A stretch of 64,000 bases of DNA from Selenobaculum gibii (GCF_030273445.1 NZ_CP120678.1:476401-540400), one strand, 5' to 3'. Positions 7,211 through 16,365 are shown, counted from the first letter of the stretch. Translations and numbers: made by a program. The notes: generated by a model from the letters alone, not told the origin.

Positions 7211-8155
7211 TTGAAAAAAATAATGGCAGTAATTTTAATGGGTATGATGATTATGATGTTAGGTGGATGTGGTAATTCGTCTGCGCCGAAAACAGGAAAA
7301 TTACAAGAGCTGACGATTGGAACGATGCCTGATGTTGATTCAATTCCATTCATTATTGCCCAGGAAAAGGGGTATTTTGCTCAAGAGGGATTGACAGTTC
7401 AGATTAAACCATTTAAAAGTGCGATGGATCGTGATAGTGCATTACAGAGTGGGAATTTAGATGGAGCAATTTCTGATATGTTAGCGGTAGCTTTTGCTAA
7501 AGAGGGTGGATTTAATGTCAAGATTACCTCTTTAACAAATGGAAGTTACAAATTAATTGCTTCACCAAATGAAAAAGCTGAAACTATGGCGGATTTGGCG
7601 GGAAAAGATATTGCCGTGTCAAAAAATACAATCATTGAGTATGTAACAGATAAAATCCTTGTAGAAAACAAAATGAATGAGGAACAAATTAATAAAGTTG
7701 TTATTCCACAAATTCCGACACGCTTAGAAATGTTGTCAAATGGTAAGTTAGCAGCGGCAACTTTACCAGAACCTATGGCAAGTATTGCAATGAAAAATGG
7801 TGGCAAATTAATCAATAGCTCTGATAAATTGGGGATCAATCCGGGGGTTTTGATGTTTACAACAAAGTCGGTTCATGAGAAGAAAGCAGAATTGGAAGCA
7901 ATGTATAGAGCCTACAATAAAGCGATTGATTACTTGAATAATGAGCCTAAGGAAAAATATATTGATTTATTAATTGAAAAGGGTGGATTCCCACCAAGCG
8001 TTAAAGATTCTTTAGTATTGCCAACATATAAAAAGGCAAATAAACCAACTGAAACAGATATAGATTCTTGTATTGCGTGGTTAAAAGGCAAGAATTTAAT
8101 AAAGCAAATGTATAGCTATCAAGATCTTGTTGATGATACGTTTATTCAGGATTAA
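7211..8155 (+). CDS. ABC transporter substrate-binding lipoprotein, NMT1/TauA-like
   Basis: A 314-residue protein with a signal peptide ending in the lipobox LGGC (Cys about residue 19), so it is a membrane-tethered binding protein. The mature part has the NMT1/SsuA/TauA pattern: an opening like GTMPDVDSIPFIIAQEKGYF, then GLTVQI, ALQSGNLDGA and LPEPMA. Members bind thiamine precursors, sulfonates, nitrate or similar small organics. The start is taken as TTG 7211, seven bases after GGAGGG (7198-7203). ATPase and permease genes follow at once. The substrate is unknown; the racemase upstream might hint at an amino-acid-like compound. Confidence 0.88.
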   Translation: MKKIMAVILMGMMIMMLGGCGNSSAPKTGKLQELTIGTMPDVDSIPFIIAQEKGYFAQEGLTVQIKPFKSAMDRDSALQSGNLDGAISDMLAVAFAKEGGFNVKITSLTNGSYKLIASPNEKAETMADLAGKDIAVSKNTIIEYVTDKILVENKMNEEQINKVVIPQIPTRLEMLSNGKLAAATLPEPMASIAMKNGGKLINSSDKLGINPGVLMFTTKSVHEKKAELEAMYRAYNKAIDYLNNEPKEKYIDLLIEKGGFPPSVKDSLVLPTYKKANKPTETDIDSCIAWLKGKNLIKQMYSYQDLVDDTFIQD

Positions 8156-8157
8156 TC

Positions 8158-8919
8158 ATGCTGGAAATCAAAGACTTATCAGTAACCTATCAGAGTTCAG
8201 ATGAATCCTATATCGCTTTGCAGAATATTAACTTATCTCTGCCAAGCGGTGGTACTTGTGCCATTATTGGACCATCTGGTTGTGGCAAATCTACCTTACT
8301 AAAAGTATTGGCAGGCATTATTACTGATTATGAAGGAACGGTTTTGTTTGATGGAAACCCAATTTTACCATCAAAGCAGAAAATTGGCTTTATTCCGCAA
8401 AATTATGGATTATTGCCCTGGAAAAATGTCTATGAAAATATTTGTTTAGGTGTAAAATTAAAAAATCGTCAATTAAAAGTGAATAAAAGCTCCGTAGAAT
8501 TCATGATGCGACAATTGGGAATTGATGGTTTGGAAAAGCGCTATCCTGGAGAATTAAGTGGTGGGCAGCAGCAACGTGTAAGTTTGGCGCGTTCGTTTTT
8601 ATTAAAACCAGATTTATTGTTAATGGATGAGCCTTTTTCTGCTTTAGATGCGATAACAAGAGAAGAGATTCAAGATGTGTTCCTAGAGGTTTGGAAAAGG
8701 CAAGCAGTTTCTACCATTTTAGTTACACATTATGTAGAAGAAGCAGTTTACTTAGGACAAAAGATTATTATTCTCTCCAGTCACTTGGGGCAGGTGAGCA
8801 AGATCATTGATAATCCCTTATTTGGCGGAAAAGATATTCGAAAGGATAAGGGGTTTTTTGAATTAAGTCTATATCTCAGAAATTTTATTAAAAAGGACTG
8901 GGCAGATGTTGGGGAATAA
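8158..8919 (+). CDS. ABC transporter ATP-binding protein, SsuB/TauB type
   Basis: A 253-residue ATPase with Walker A GPSGCGKS (38-45), Q-loop, signature LSGGQQQR (from 133), Walker B LLLMDEP and the switch His in LVTHYVEEA. Length and motifs match the nitrate/sulfonate/taurine subgroup. It begins two bases after the binding-protein stop and overlaps the permease gene by 14 bases, so the three subunits are co-translated. It energises uptake of the ligand of the upstream lipoprotein. Confidence 0.93.
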   Translation: MLEIKDLSVTYQSSDESYIALQNINLSLPSGGTCAIIGPSGCGKSTLLKVLAGIITDYEGTVLFDGNPILPSKQKIGFIPQNYGLLPWKNVYENICLGVKLKNRQLKVNKSSVEFMMRQLGIDGLEKRYPGELSGGQQQRVSLARSFLLKPDLLLMDEPFSALDAITREEIQDVFLEVWKRQAVSTILVTHYVEEAVYLGQKIIILSSHLGQVSKIIDNPLFGGKDIRKDKGFFELSLYLRNFIKKDWADVGE

Positions 8920-9652
8920 AACATGGACATATTATCTTATTGGTATTGTGACTTTTATTGGTTTGTGGCAGATGATTGCTGTTTTAGTTGATTTACCGAT
9001 TATTCCTTCGCCATTTAAAGTGATGGATAATTTAGTGAATATTTTTATGAAATATATTGCGATTCATGGTTTTTATAGCTTGTGGAGAATTATCGGTGGC
9101 GTTTTTTTAGCAATTGTGATTGGTGTCCCAATTGGGCTATGTATGGGATATTTCCCAACATGTGATAAGTTTTTAGCACCACTTGTTTATTTAACTTATC
9201 CAATTCCTAAAATCGCACTTATGCCGATTCTCATGTTGATTTTTGGTCTAGGAGAAATATCGAAAGTACTGATGATTTTCTTGATTATTGTATTTCAAGT
9301 AATTGTTGCTGTTCGTGATGGAATTAAAAGCATTCCAAAAGAAACATATTATCCGTTGTACTCTTTAGGAGCTGGCTTTTGGGATGTCTGTCGAGAAATT
9401 TTAATTGAGGCATCGATGCCAAAATTTTTAACTTCTGTTCGTGTAGCAATGGCGACTTCTATTTCAGTACTTTTTTTTACGGAAACCTTTGGTACGGAAT
9501 ACGGAATGGGCTATTTTATTATGGATGCATGGCTGCGTGTAAATTATCTTGAAATGTATTCGGGAATTGTTGTTTTAAGTTTTATTGGATTATTCTTATT
9601 TGCGATGATCGACCTCATTGAAAAGAAAATCTGTCATTGGCAATATAAATAG
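8906..9652 (+). CDS. ABC transporter permease, SsuC/TauC type
   Basis: A 248-residue inner-membrane protein with about six helices and the binding-protein-dependent transport domain. The EAA-like loop that contacts the ATPase reads about YYPLYSLGAGFWDVCREILIEA. The segment YPIPKIALMPILMLIFGLG is characteristic of this permease subgroup. It overlaps the ATPase gene and completes a three-gene importer. No terminator is obvious downstream; a promoter for the next gene follows. Confidence 0.92.
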   Translation: MLGNKTWTYYLIGIVTFIGLWQMIAVLVDLPIIPSPFKVMDNLVNIFMKYIAIHGFYSLWRIIGGVFLAIVIGVPIGLCMGYFPTCDKFLAPLVYLTYPIPKIALMPILMLIFGLGEISKVLMIFLIIVFQVIVAVRDGIKSIPKETYYPLYSLGAGFWDVCREILIEASMPKFLTSVRVAMATSISVLFFTETFGTEYGMGYFIMDAWLRVNYLEMYSGIVVLSFIGLFLFAMIDLIEKKICHWQYK

Positions 9653-9720
9653 AAGCTAATATAGAAATAGCAATATTTACTATCAACAAAACGACAAAAA
9701 ACGACATAATATTTTAAATA

Positions 9721-9755
9721 TTGACAATGGTTTTTCGTGGGAGTACACTTATAAT
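9721..9755 (+). promoter_or_regulatory. Promoter of the SGNH hydrolase gene
   Basis: TTGACA (9721-9726) is followed 17 bases later by TACACT (9744-9749), with a perfect TATAAT just beyond (9750-9755). Either -10 would start transcription near 9757-9763, which rules out a translation start at 9721. Confidence 0.55.
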
Positions 9756-9792
9756 GATATTTATAATCTTTATGAAAGAAGCGTGTATTTTT

Positions 9793-10557
9793 ATGAGATT
9801 AAAAAAGTCTATCACCGTTGGATTAGTAATAATGTTGATTTTAGCATTATCGGGGACGATTTGTCTGGCATCAGAAGGTGGTGCAGGGGAAAAAATTCGC
9901 ATTATGTGTTACGGAGATTCGAATACTTGGGGATTTACGCAGCGTCCAAATGTAAAGCGCTATCCGAGCGATGTACGATGGACTGGGGTATTGCAAAATA
10001 ATTTAGGGAATGACTATCAAATTATTGAAGAAGGATTAAGTAGCCGTACAGCAGGAATTGATGATTATAAAAATGGATTAAATGAGTATATTCAATACGA
10101 TATGAACTTTAATGGGCGTCCAACATTATTACCCTTGTTAAAAAGTCATATTCCATTAGATGTTGTGGTGATAATGCTTGGAACGAATGATTTTAAGGTT
10201 AAGTTTCGCCAAACACCAGAAATGGTTGCTGAATCTATGGATAAATTAGTAAAACTCGTTACAAATAGCGTTGATCCGGAACAAGAATGGTATGGCTATA
10301 GTGTACCGAAAGTCTTAATTGTTGCTCCAACTCCGTTAAATGCGACAAAGGAATCTTTTGCTGCGAATAATGGTCCATCACATGAATTAGCTAAACTGTA
10401 TGAAAAAGTTGCACAAGCTAATGGAGTAGATTTTTTTGATGCTGGAAAAGTTGTACCAGTTCCAGGGATGAAAGATGGAATTCATTTAACAGCAAATCAG
10501 CATAAAATCTTGGGAGATGCACTTACTCAAAAAATAAGATCTATGTTAAACGAATAA
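9793..10557 (+). CDS. Secreted SGNH/GDSL hydrolase, MsAcT-like
   Basis: A 254-residue protein with a clear signal peptide (about 1-26, ending near CLASEG). SGNH blocks are intact: block I GDSNTWG with nucleophile Ser about 43, block III GTND, and block V DGIHL with the catalytic Asp/His. Segments VRWTGVL, IIEEGLSSRT and VVIMLGTND closely follow the Mycobacterium smegmatis acyltransferase/esterase MsAcT, which is cytoplasmic, whereas this one is exported. It likely hydrolyses or transfers short acyl esters outside the membrane. The ATG at 9793 gives a normal signal peptide. It has its own promoter and terminator, so it is monocistronic. Confidence 0.85.
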   Translation: MRLKKSITVGLVIMLILALSGTICLASEGGAGEKIRIMCYGDSNTWGFTQRPNVKRYPSDVRWTGVLQNNLGNDYQIIEEGLSSRTAGIDDYKNGLNEYIQYDMNFNGRPTLLPLLKSHIPLDVVVIMLGTNDFKVKFRQTPEMVAESMDKLVKLVTNSVDPEQEWYGYSVPKVLIVAPTPLNATKESFAANNGPSHELAKLYEKVAQANGVDFFDAGKVVPVPGMKDGIHLTANQHKILGDALTQKIRSMLNE

Positions 10558-10580
10558 AAAATGATTATATAGAATACATA

Positions 10581-10627
10581 AAAACGACTACAGTAAGCGA
10601 TTAAATCTAAGTACTGTAGCCGTTTTT
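10581..10627 (+). terminator. Intrinsic terminator after SGNH gene
   Basis: AAAACG-CTACAGTA pairs with TACTGTAG-CGTTTT around an AT loop and is followed by a T tract; it may also stop the convergent minus-strand gene. Confidence 0.85.
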
Positions 10628-10665
10628 TATTTATAGGGATAAATACTTTATTCTGAGAATATGAT

Positions 10666-11328
10666 TTATTTTATATTTACTACCTCAATATCATAGCCAT
10701 TAATATAATAGTCACTATCGTTATAGCCATAGGTTTCGCCATGGTAACCGTAATAATCACCAAAGTTAGCACGGTCAGCAAATACTGTGTTGATTGCCTG
10801 AATTACTTCATCTATATCAGCTCTAGATAATCCGATTTGGCTACCGACATCATACCAAGAAACGAAACTTTTTTTGGACATAACGATTTCTAGGTCTGCA
10901 TTTGCTTTTTGTGATAATGCAGAAGCTAAAGCAACTGCTTTAGGGTGATACTGTTGTTTTAATAAACTCATAACGATTGTTTTATCTACATCGAATAAAT
11001 TGTGAAGCTGGTTTGCCATTAAAGCATGTTGTCCATACCGAATATGCCAGTCGGTAAGTCCTGCAAGTGACGCAGTGCCATTCCAGTCTCCGGCAATCGT
11101 TTTGTATTTAATCACTTGTTCTAAACTCTGGTTTGTTGCTAGCGCGATAAAGGATGCGCGATTAATATCTTGGAAGCTGAAGCCTTCGCTTTGGGCATTG
11201 ATGATATCGGTTTGACTAACATTATAATCTTCCGCAATGATTTGTGTCGGAGATTGATTCGCAAAAGAAATGGAAGAAAAGATAAGCAAAAAGATTGATA
11301 GTAATGTTAGAAATCTAATTTTGTTCAT
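10666..11328 (-). CDS. Secreted helical-repeat protein, unknown function
   Basis: A 220-residue protein with a signal peptide (about 1-23, SISFA-N). The mature part contains two copies of a roughly 58-residue helical unit, about 33-91 and 111-167. Each unit runs from (N)V(S/D)(Q/K)T through a helix-turn-helix, an 'ASxIA...N..LE.V' helix and a terminal W...(S/G)..(A/I)GL. The same unit occurs once in the secreted protein at 32023-32481. The C-terminal 35 residues are Tyr/Gly/Asp-rich (YYGYHGETYGYND). I do not recognise a named family. It is preceded by AGGAGG, and is convergent with the SGNH gene. Confidence 0.75.
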   Translation of the reverse strand: MNKIRFLTLLSIFLLIFSSISFANQSPTQIIAEDYNVSQTDIINAQSEGFSFQDINRASFIALATNQSLEQVIKYKTIAGDWNGTASLAGLTDWHIRYGQHALMANQLHNLFDVDKTIVMSLLKQQYHPKAVALASALSQKANADLEIVMSKKSFVSWYDVGSQIGLSRADIDEVIQAINTVFADRANFGDYYGYHGETYGYNDSDYYINGYDIEVVNIK

Positions 11329-11458
11329 ATAAATCCTCCTGTAAGTTATTATTATATTTAGTGTAAATTTAACATTGAATTGCTGATATTGTCAATTTGT
11401 TTATTTTGGCAAAATGTAGATAAGTTTATTCTGGGGAATAATTGCGTAGTATTTTGGA

Positions 11459-11487
11459 TTGTTTAGAAAATCTGAAAATAATATAAT
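11459..11487 (+). promoter_or_regulatory. Promoter for the Cof-type phosphatase gene
   Basis: TTGTTT (11459-11464), 17-base spacer, perfect TATAAT (11482-11487). It implies a leader of about 190 bases before the phosphatase ATG. Confidence 0.6.
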
Positions 11488-11609
11488 GGATATAATAAAA
11501 CTAAAAAATGAAGAGAGGGAGGCATTATAAAGGAGGTAATATCTTTAGTGCTCATAGTAGTCATTAATTGAAGAGTATCAAGATCAATTGTCTGAACGTT
11601 TTAGGAAGT

Positions 11610-11652
11610 GTAGCTTTCAGATGGAGTAAAAGCTCATCTGAATCAAGTATCA
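11610..11652 (-). repeat. Recurrent hairpin element, copy A
   Basis: TTCAGATGGAG and CTCATCTGAA form a stem with a small loop (11616-11642), followed on the plus strand by the element's typical ATCAAG. Read on the minus strand it starts CTTGATTCAG. It lies about 280 bases upstream of the minus-strand secreted protein gene, farther than the other copies. Confidence 0.6.
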
Positions 11653-11681
11653 TTTTATTAATGGTTAGAAAGTAGGAGATT

Positions 11682-12521
11682 ATGATTCATTATCAAGATT
11701 GTATTCTAGTTACGGATATGGATGGGACTTTACTCAATAGTAACAGCAAAATATCAGAAAAAAATTGTAAGGCAATTGAGTTTTTTAAAATGCATGGAGG
11801 AAAATTTGCCATTGCAACTGGGAGGACAGAAAAATCTGTTGCAACATTCTTTAAACAAGCAAAACCAAATGCACCTTGCATTTTTTATAATGGTGCAGTC
11901 CTTTATGATTGGGATGAACAAAAGTTTTTAAAGATGCAAAATGTAAAAAGTAAAGAATTGATAGAATTTTTAGAAGACTGTATGGAGATATATCCCACGC
12001 TTTGTATTCGTGTATATACGCCAGATAAAAATTACATCGTTACAGGAGAGAAATCTTTAAATCGTTTTGTAGTAGGAAGCACAATGGAGTTTATTTTTGC
12101 CAATTTATCAGAAATATTAAATAAAAGCTGGTTAAAAGTGCTGCTCGCAGAGGAAAGAGATATTTTAGAAACCTGTAAAGCAAAGTTGAATAAATATCAT
12201 CTAGAAGATACAACAAATCACTTTTTTTCGGCTGATTATTATTTTGAATTTGTTGATAAAGGTGTATCGAAAGGTGCAATGGTAAAGATGATGAAATCAT
12301 TAAATGAATTTGAAGGTAAAATTGTATTTGCCACCGGGGATTTTCATAATGATATTGAAATGCTGCAAGTTGCTGATGTTGGCATAGCTCCTGCAAATGC
12401 CGAGCCAGAAGTAAAAGCTGTAGCTGATATGATTTCAGTAACAAATGATAATGATTTAATACATCAGATTATTTATCATATCATACCGGATTATTTCAAT
12501 AAAAGGATGAAAGGTCAATAA
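11682..12521 (+). CDS. Cof-type HAD-IIB family phosphatase
   Basis: A 279-residue cytoplasmic enzyme of the haloacid dehalogenase superfamily. Motif I is DMDGTLLNS (nucleophile Asp near residue 11), motif II ATGRT, and motif IV TGDFHNDIEML; the C2B-type cap lies between. Members dephosphorylate sugar phosphates, flavin precursors or other small phosphates, usually with broad range. The motif-IV loop is DFHND rather than the usual DxxND with small residues, but both acidic residues are kept. GTAGGAG precedes the ATG. It is a single-gene unit with its own promoter and terminator. Confidence 0.9.
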   Translation: MIHYQDCILVTDMDGTLLNSNSKISEKNCKAIEFFKMHGGKFAIATGRTEKSVATFFKQAKPNAPCIFYNGAVLYDWDEQKFLKMQNVKSKELIEFLEDCMEIYPTLCIRVYTPDKNYIVTGEKSLNRFVVGSTMEFIFANLSEILNKSWLKVLLAEERDILETCKAKLNKYHLEDTTNHFFSADYYFEFVDKGVSKGAMVKMMKSLNEFEGKIVFATGDFHNDIEMLQVADVGIAPANAEPEVKAVADMISVTNDNDLIHQIIYHIIPDYFNKRMKGQ

Positions 12522-12590
12522 AAATTTTCGGATAACCTATCTTTCTTGCTTAATTATAGAAATTTGAACTTTAAATATTGAATATAGAAT

Positions 12591-12624
12591 ATTGTCGTTT
12601 TTTGAATAAATAACGACAATTTTA
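12591..12624 (+). terminator. Intrinsic terminator after the HAD gene
   Basis: ATTGTCGTT pairs with AACGACAAT around a 12-base AT loop and is followed by TTTTATA. Confidence 0.75.
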
Positions 12625-12722
12625 TATAAAATGGTAGAATTTTATAGGAAAAGTTTAGTATAATTAATTATATAAATTTATATAAGATTGTATAAAATAA
12701 TATAAGCAAGAAGGTGAACGAA

Positions 12723-14837
12723 ATGAAGGGGAATTTAGAAAATACAAGTTCATTCTATATAAATGTAGAGAACCGTAATATGTATCAATATTTAAATTTA
12801 ATGCCGATTGCATTTACGGCTATACGAGTTATTGTTGATGAAGTCGGAGCGCCGATTGACTTTATTTGCGAGTTTGCAAATAAAGAATTTGCTATCTTAG
12901 AAAATAAGAACTTAAAGGAAATTATCGGGAAGTCATTTTATGAAATATCCCCTGATGTTTCACAAAAATGGTTAAGAGGCTGTTGGGAAGTCGCTTATAA
13001 AGGGATAATAAGAGAATGGAAGGATTATAGTTCAGGGCTTGGAAAATATTTATCCATTTATTGCTATCAGCCGAAAAAAGGTTTGTGTGCATGCATCATA
13101 AGAGATATAACGCATGATGTTGATATAGCAAATGAATTAAAATATTTGTCTGAATATGATGATTTAACTTGTATCTATAATAAAAGAAGTTTTTATGAAA
13201 AAACACATGACTTGATAATGAACAATTTTGATACGCAATATGTAGTTGGTAGAATTGATATAGAAAAATTTAAGATTGTTAATGATGTTTTTGGAGCGGA
13301 AGAAGGCGATCTTTTACTAAAATATCTTGCAACAAAGATTAAACATTACGTGCAGGATTTTGGTACATATGGTAGATTGGATGCGGATATTTTTGCGGTA
13401 TGTTTTCCTTGGTCGCTAAATAATGTAGAACGGTTTGTCAATTATATGCAAACACAGGTAAAGGAATATCCACTTGACTTTGATGTGATTCCTTGTTTTG
13501 GTTTTTATATTGTTGACGTTGTGACTTTGCCAGTGGATATTATGTGCGATCGAGCAAACCTAGCGTTGCGCACAATTAAAGGGAATTATGTAAAAAGCTA
13601 CGCTATATACGATGATAGATTGCGGAGAAGTCTGATAGAGGAGCAATCTATTGTCAGTCAGATGAATAGTGCTTTGGAGTCTGGTCAATTTGAGTTTTAT
13701 TTGCAACCTAAATGCAGCATTGATACAGGCAATATTGTCGGCGCGGAAGCATTAGTGCGTTGGCGGCATCCGATGAAAGGCTTAATTTCGCCAGGAAAAT
13801 TTATTCCTGTTTTTGAGAAGAATGGCTTTATTTTAAAATTGGATGTGTATATATGGGAATCTGTATGTAAGTTGTTGCGGCAATGGATAGATGAAGGGCG
13901 TCAGCCAATGCCGATATCGGTAAATGTATCTAGAATTAATTTGTATAATCCAAAGCTATGTGATATCTTAATTGGTTTGGTTGAGAAGTATCAATTAGAA
14001 CCTTATCTATTAGAGTTAGAACTAACAGAAAGTGCCTATACAGAGAATGAGAAGCTATTGGTTTCTATTATTGAAAGATTAAGAGGATATGGTTTTCGAA
14101 TATTGATGGATGATTTTGGAAGTGGATATTCGTCCTTAAATATTTTAAAAAACTTGCCAGTTGATGTGTTGAAAATTGATTTACATTTTCTTGGCGGCAG
14201 TGATAAATTTAATCGAGGGGGGAATATACTTACTTCGGTTGTTCGTATGGCAAAGTGGATGGCGCTTCCTGTTATTGTTGAAGGGGTAGAAACGCGTGAA
14301 CAAGTGGATTTCCTCTGCAGTATTGCTTGTACAACAGCACAGGGGTATTATTTCTCGCCGCCGATTCCAGTACTTGATTATGAAAAAATGTTGGATTCTT
14401 TAGTGAAATGTAATGAAAATTTAAGTATAACGTTTGAAACAGATATACAATTAAAGGATTTTTGGGATCAGAATTCTGGGAAAAATGTATTATTCAATAC
14501 GTTAATTGGGGCAGTAGCAATTTATGAGCTCTGTCAGGATAATCTTGAAATGTTGCGTGCAAATGACGACTATTTTAAAATGGTAGAATGGTCAAGAGAG
14601 GACTTTTTTGCCAAAAGTCATAAAATGCTCGACTATATTCATCATGAGGATCGAAAGCGTATTTTAAAAATATTTTATGAAGCTGTAGGAAGGCGTGAAA
14701 TTTTAACTTGTAAATTTCGTCGGTTTATATCAGAGGACAAGTATATTTCGATATATGCCAAAATAAGATTTATCGCAGGCAGTCATGACAGGTTTCTATT
14801 TTTTGCAGCTATGGAAAAAACATCAGAGGTTTTTTAG
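12723..14837 (+). CDS. PAS-GGDEF(degenerate)-EAL-PAS cyclic di-GMP phosphodiesterase
   Basis: A 704-residue cytoplasmic protein. A PAS domain (about 20-130) precedes a GGDEF-fold domain whose signature is RLDADIF (218-224), so it cannot be a cyclase. The EAL domain (about 310-565) has a complete active site: EALVRW (E342), SVN, ELTES, DDFGSGYSSL, LKID, VEGVET and AQGYYF. A second PAS-like domain (about 575-700) is C-terminal, an unusual position. It should hydrolyse c-di-GMP to pGpG under PAS control. The start is ATG 12723 after AAGGTG; the in-frame GTG at 12714 overlaps that site. It precedes the TRAP-TAXI cluster but has its own terminator. Confidence 0.92.
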   Translation: MKGNLENTSSFYINVENRNMYQYLNLMPIAFTAIRVIVDEVGAPIDFICEFANKEFAILENKNLKEIIGKSFYEISPDVSQKWLRGCWEVAYKGIIREWKDYSSGLGKYLSIYCYQPKKGLCACIIRDITHDVDIANELKYLSEYDDLTCIYNKRSFYEKTHDLIMNNFDTQYVVGRIDIEKFKIVNDVFGAEEGDLLLKYLATKIKHYVQDFGTYGRLDADIFAVCFPWSLNNVERFVNYMQTQVKEYPLDFDVIPCFGFYIVDVVTLPVDIMCDRANLALRTIKGNYVKSYAIYDDRLRRSLIEEQSIVSQMNSALESGQFEFYLQPKCSIDTGNIVGAEALVRWRHPMKGLISPGKFIPVFEKNGFILKLDVYIWESVCKLLRQWIDEGRQPMPISVNVSRINLYNPKLCDILIGLVEKYQLEPYLLELELTESAYTENEKLLVSIIERLRGYGFRILMDDFGSGYSSLNILKNLPVDVLKIDLHFLGGSDKFNRGGNILTSVVRMAKWMALPVIVEGVETREQVDFLCSIACTTAQGYYFSPPIPVLDYEKMLDSLVKCNENLSITFETDIQLKDFWDQNSGKNVLFNTLIGAVAIYELCQDNLEMLRANDDYFKMVEWSREDFFAKSHKMLDYIHHEDRKRILKIFYEAVGRREILTCKFRRFISEDKYISIYAKIRFIAGSHDRFLFFAAMEKTSEVF

Positions 14838-14922
14838 TGAAAGACATTCTTGCGTATTTTTCTTAAATAATATATAATAATTTATAGATATTTTACTATA
14901 GACGAATAAAGAAAAAGAATGC

Positions 14923-14985
14923 AAAGGCGCATTTTCCTAAAATATATCTTATTATATTTGCTAGGATTATTGCGCCTTTTTTGCG
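14923..14985 (+). terminator. Intrinsic terminator after the first EAL gene
   Basis: AAAGGCGCA pairs with TGCGCCTTT (14923-14931 with 14971-14979), with an inner TTCCTA/TAGGA stem, followed by T residues. Confidence 0.8.
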
Positions 14986-15247
14986 TGGAAATTTAAATTC
15001 TGTTATTTAGATATTAAAATTTTCAGAAATGTATTCGAATTTATTGATTTATAAATATTAAGTTTTTATGCATAAAAAGGAATAATATTAGCTATTTGAG
15101 AAAAGAAGCTTTTTATATTTAAGTTTCGAATTGATTATTTTAATGGAATTTAAAGAGGGATAAATTTGAGAAGAAAATAAGTGAAGGTAATTTAACTGGA
15201 GGGGATTTGATCTAACTTTGACTATAATTAAGATTTTTGAAGAATTT

Positions 15248-15282
15248 GCACTTTTTATTAAATTCACCTCAATAAAAAGTGC
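15248..15282 (+). repeat. 12-bp perfect inverted repeat upstream of the TAXI receptor
   Basis: GCACTTTTTATT and AATAAAAAGTGC flank an 11-base loop. It lies about 80 bases before the receptor gene and just ahead of the candidate -10, so it could be an operator or the end of an unseen transcript; there is no T tract after it. Confidence 0.45.
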
Positions 15283-15361
15283 TAGTAGATGCACTACTTT
15301 TGATGTATAATTATTTTTATAAAAATACATAAAATATTTTATGAAAGAGGGGAAAGTTGTA

Positions 15362-16330
15362 ATGAGATTAAATCGAATGAGTAAGTTATGGGTGCTTTCT
15401 TTAGTTCTAGTTTTTGTTGTTTCAATGATTGCCGGATGTGGTGGAGATAATAAATCTGCTGAGAAGCAATTTATAAATATCGCAACTGGTGGTACAGCTG
15501 GGACGTATTATCCGTTAGGTGGTGCAGTAGCTGAAATTTTAAATAAAAATATCCCGGGGATGAATGCAAGTGCACAAAGTACTGGTGCTACTGTAGCAAA
15601 TATTAATATGTTAAAAGAAGGCACCGTTGAGTTGGCATTTGTTCAAAATGATATTGTTTATTATGCAGCAAATGGAATTGAGATGTTTAAGGACAAAAAG
15701 GTTGACACATTAAAAGGGATTACTACTTTGTATCCGGAAACAGTGCAAATTGTTACGCTTGAATCAAGTGGAATAAAAAATGTTAGTGAATTAAAAGGTA
15801 AACGTGTAGCAGTTGGTGCAGCTGGAAGCGGTGTTGAAGCAAATGCACGTCAGATTTTAGAAGCTTATAGTATTACATATAATGATATCAATGTTCAGTA
15901 TCTATCTTTTGCTGAAGCAGCAAGCGCATTAAAAGATGGTAACGTTGATGTTGCATTCGTAACTGCAGGCTTTCCAACAGCAGCAGTACAGGACATTGCC
16001 TCTCAAAATCAAGTTAGATTATTACCTGTAGATGCAGCAAAAGCTGATGAAATGATTAAAAAATATCCGTTTTATACAAAAACAATAATTCCGGCAGATA
16101 CCTATGCTGGCTTAGCAACAGATACGCCAGCAGTTGCTGTAATGGCAATGCTTGTAGTGAATGAAAAAGTGAGTCCGGAACTTGGGTATGACATTACAAA
16201 AGCAATTTTTAGTAACTTGGAAAGACTACAATCTTCACATAGCGTAGGTAAAATGATTACTAAAGAAGGTGCCCGTCAAGGGATGCCAATTGAGCTTAAT
16301 GCTGGCGCTGAAAAATTCTTTAAAGAATAA
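15362..16330 (+). CDS. TRAP transporter solute receptor, TAXI family
   Basis: A 322-residue exported binding protein. The signal peptide ends in the lipobox IAGC (about residue 24), so it is a lipoprotein. The TAXI-family motif appears as INIATGGTAGTYYPLGGAVAE, followed by NMLKEGTVELAFVQND. TAXI receptors deliver ligands such as glutamate or other organic acids to a fused TRAP permease driven by an ion gradient. The ATG at 15362 is eight bases after AGAGGGGA; an in-frame ATG at 15341 overlaps that site. DUF1850 and the permease follow, the standard TAXI cluster. Ligand unknown. Confidence 0.95.
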   Translation: MRLNRMSKLWVLSLVLVFVVSMIAGCGGDNKSAEKQFINIATGGTAGTYYPLGGAVAEILNKNIPGMNASAQSTGATVANINMLKEGTVELAFVQNDIVYYAANGIEMFKDKKVDTLKGITTLYPETVQIVTLESSGIKNVSELKGKRVAVGAAGSGVEANARQILEAYSITYNDINVQYLSFAEAASALKDGNVDVAFVTAGFPTAAVQDIASQNQVRLLPVDAAKADEMIKKYPFYTKTIIPADTYAGLATDTPAVAVMAMLVVNEKVSPELGYDITKAIFSNLERLQSSHSVGKMITKEGARQGMPIELNAGAEKFFKE

Positions 16331-16365
16331 TCCTAGATTAATTCAAGGATTCATGCAAGGAGGAT

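Larger units (their letters stand above)
11329..11681. other. Divergent intergenic region with promoter, leader and hairpin element
   Basis: About 350 bases between the secreted protein gene and the phosphatase gene. It contains a plus-strand promoter (11459-11487), an AAGGAGGT followed only by very short open frames (11530-11570), and one copy of the recurrent hairpin element (11610-11652). No longer gene is apparent. Confidence 0.6.
14838..15361. other. Intergenic region before the TRAP-TAXI genes
   Basis: Over 500 AT-rich bases with a terminator (14923-14981), a long inverted repeat (15248-15282) and a TATAAT at 15306-15311 that may serve the TAXI receptor gene. No gene with a ribosome site is visible. 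Confidence 0.5.

Noticed and set aside
11530-11570. AAGGAGGT in the HAD leader as a real small gene start
   Set aside because: The only frames that follow are 7 to 19 codons with poor spacing or no ribosome site; kept only as a leader feature.
15088-15330. Minus-strand frame of 80 codons in the gap before the TAXI receptor
   Set aside because: Low-complexity AT-rich translation, no ribosome site and an inverted repeat inside it; not a credible gene.
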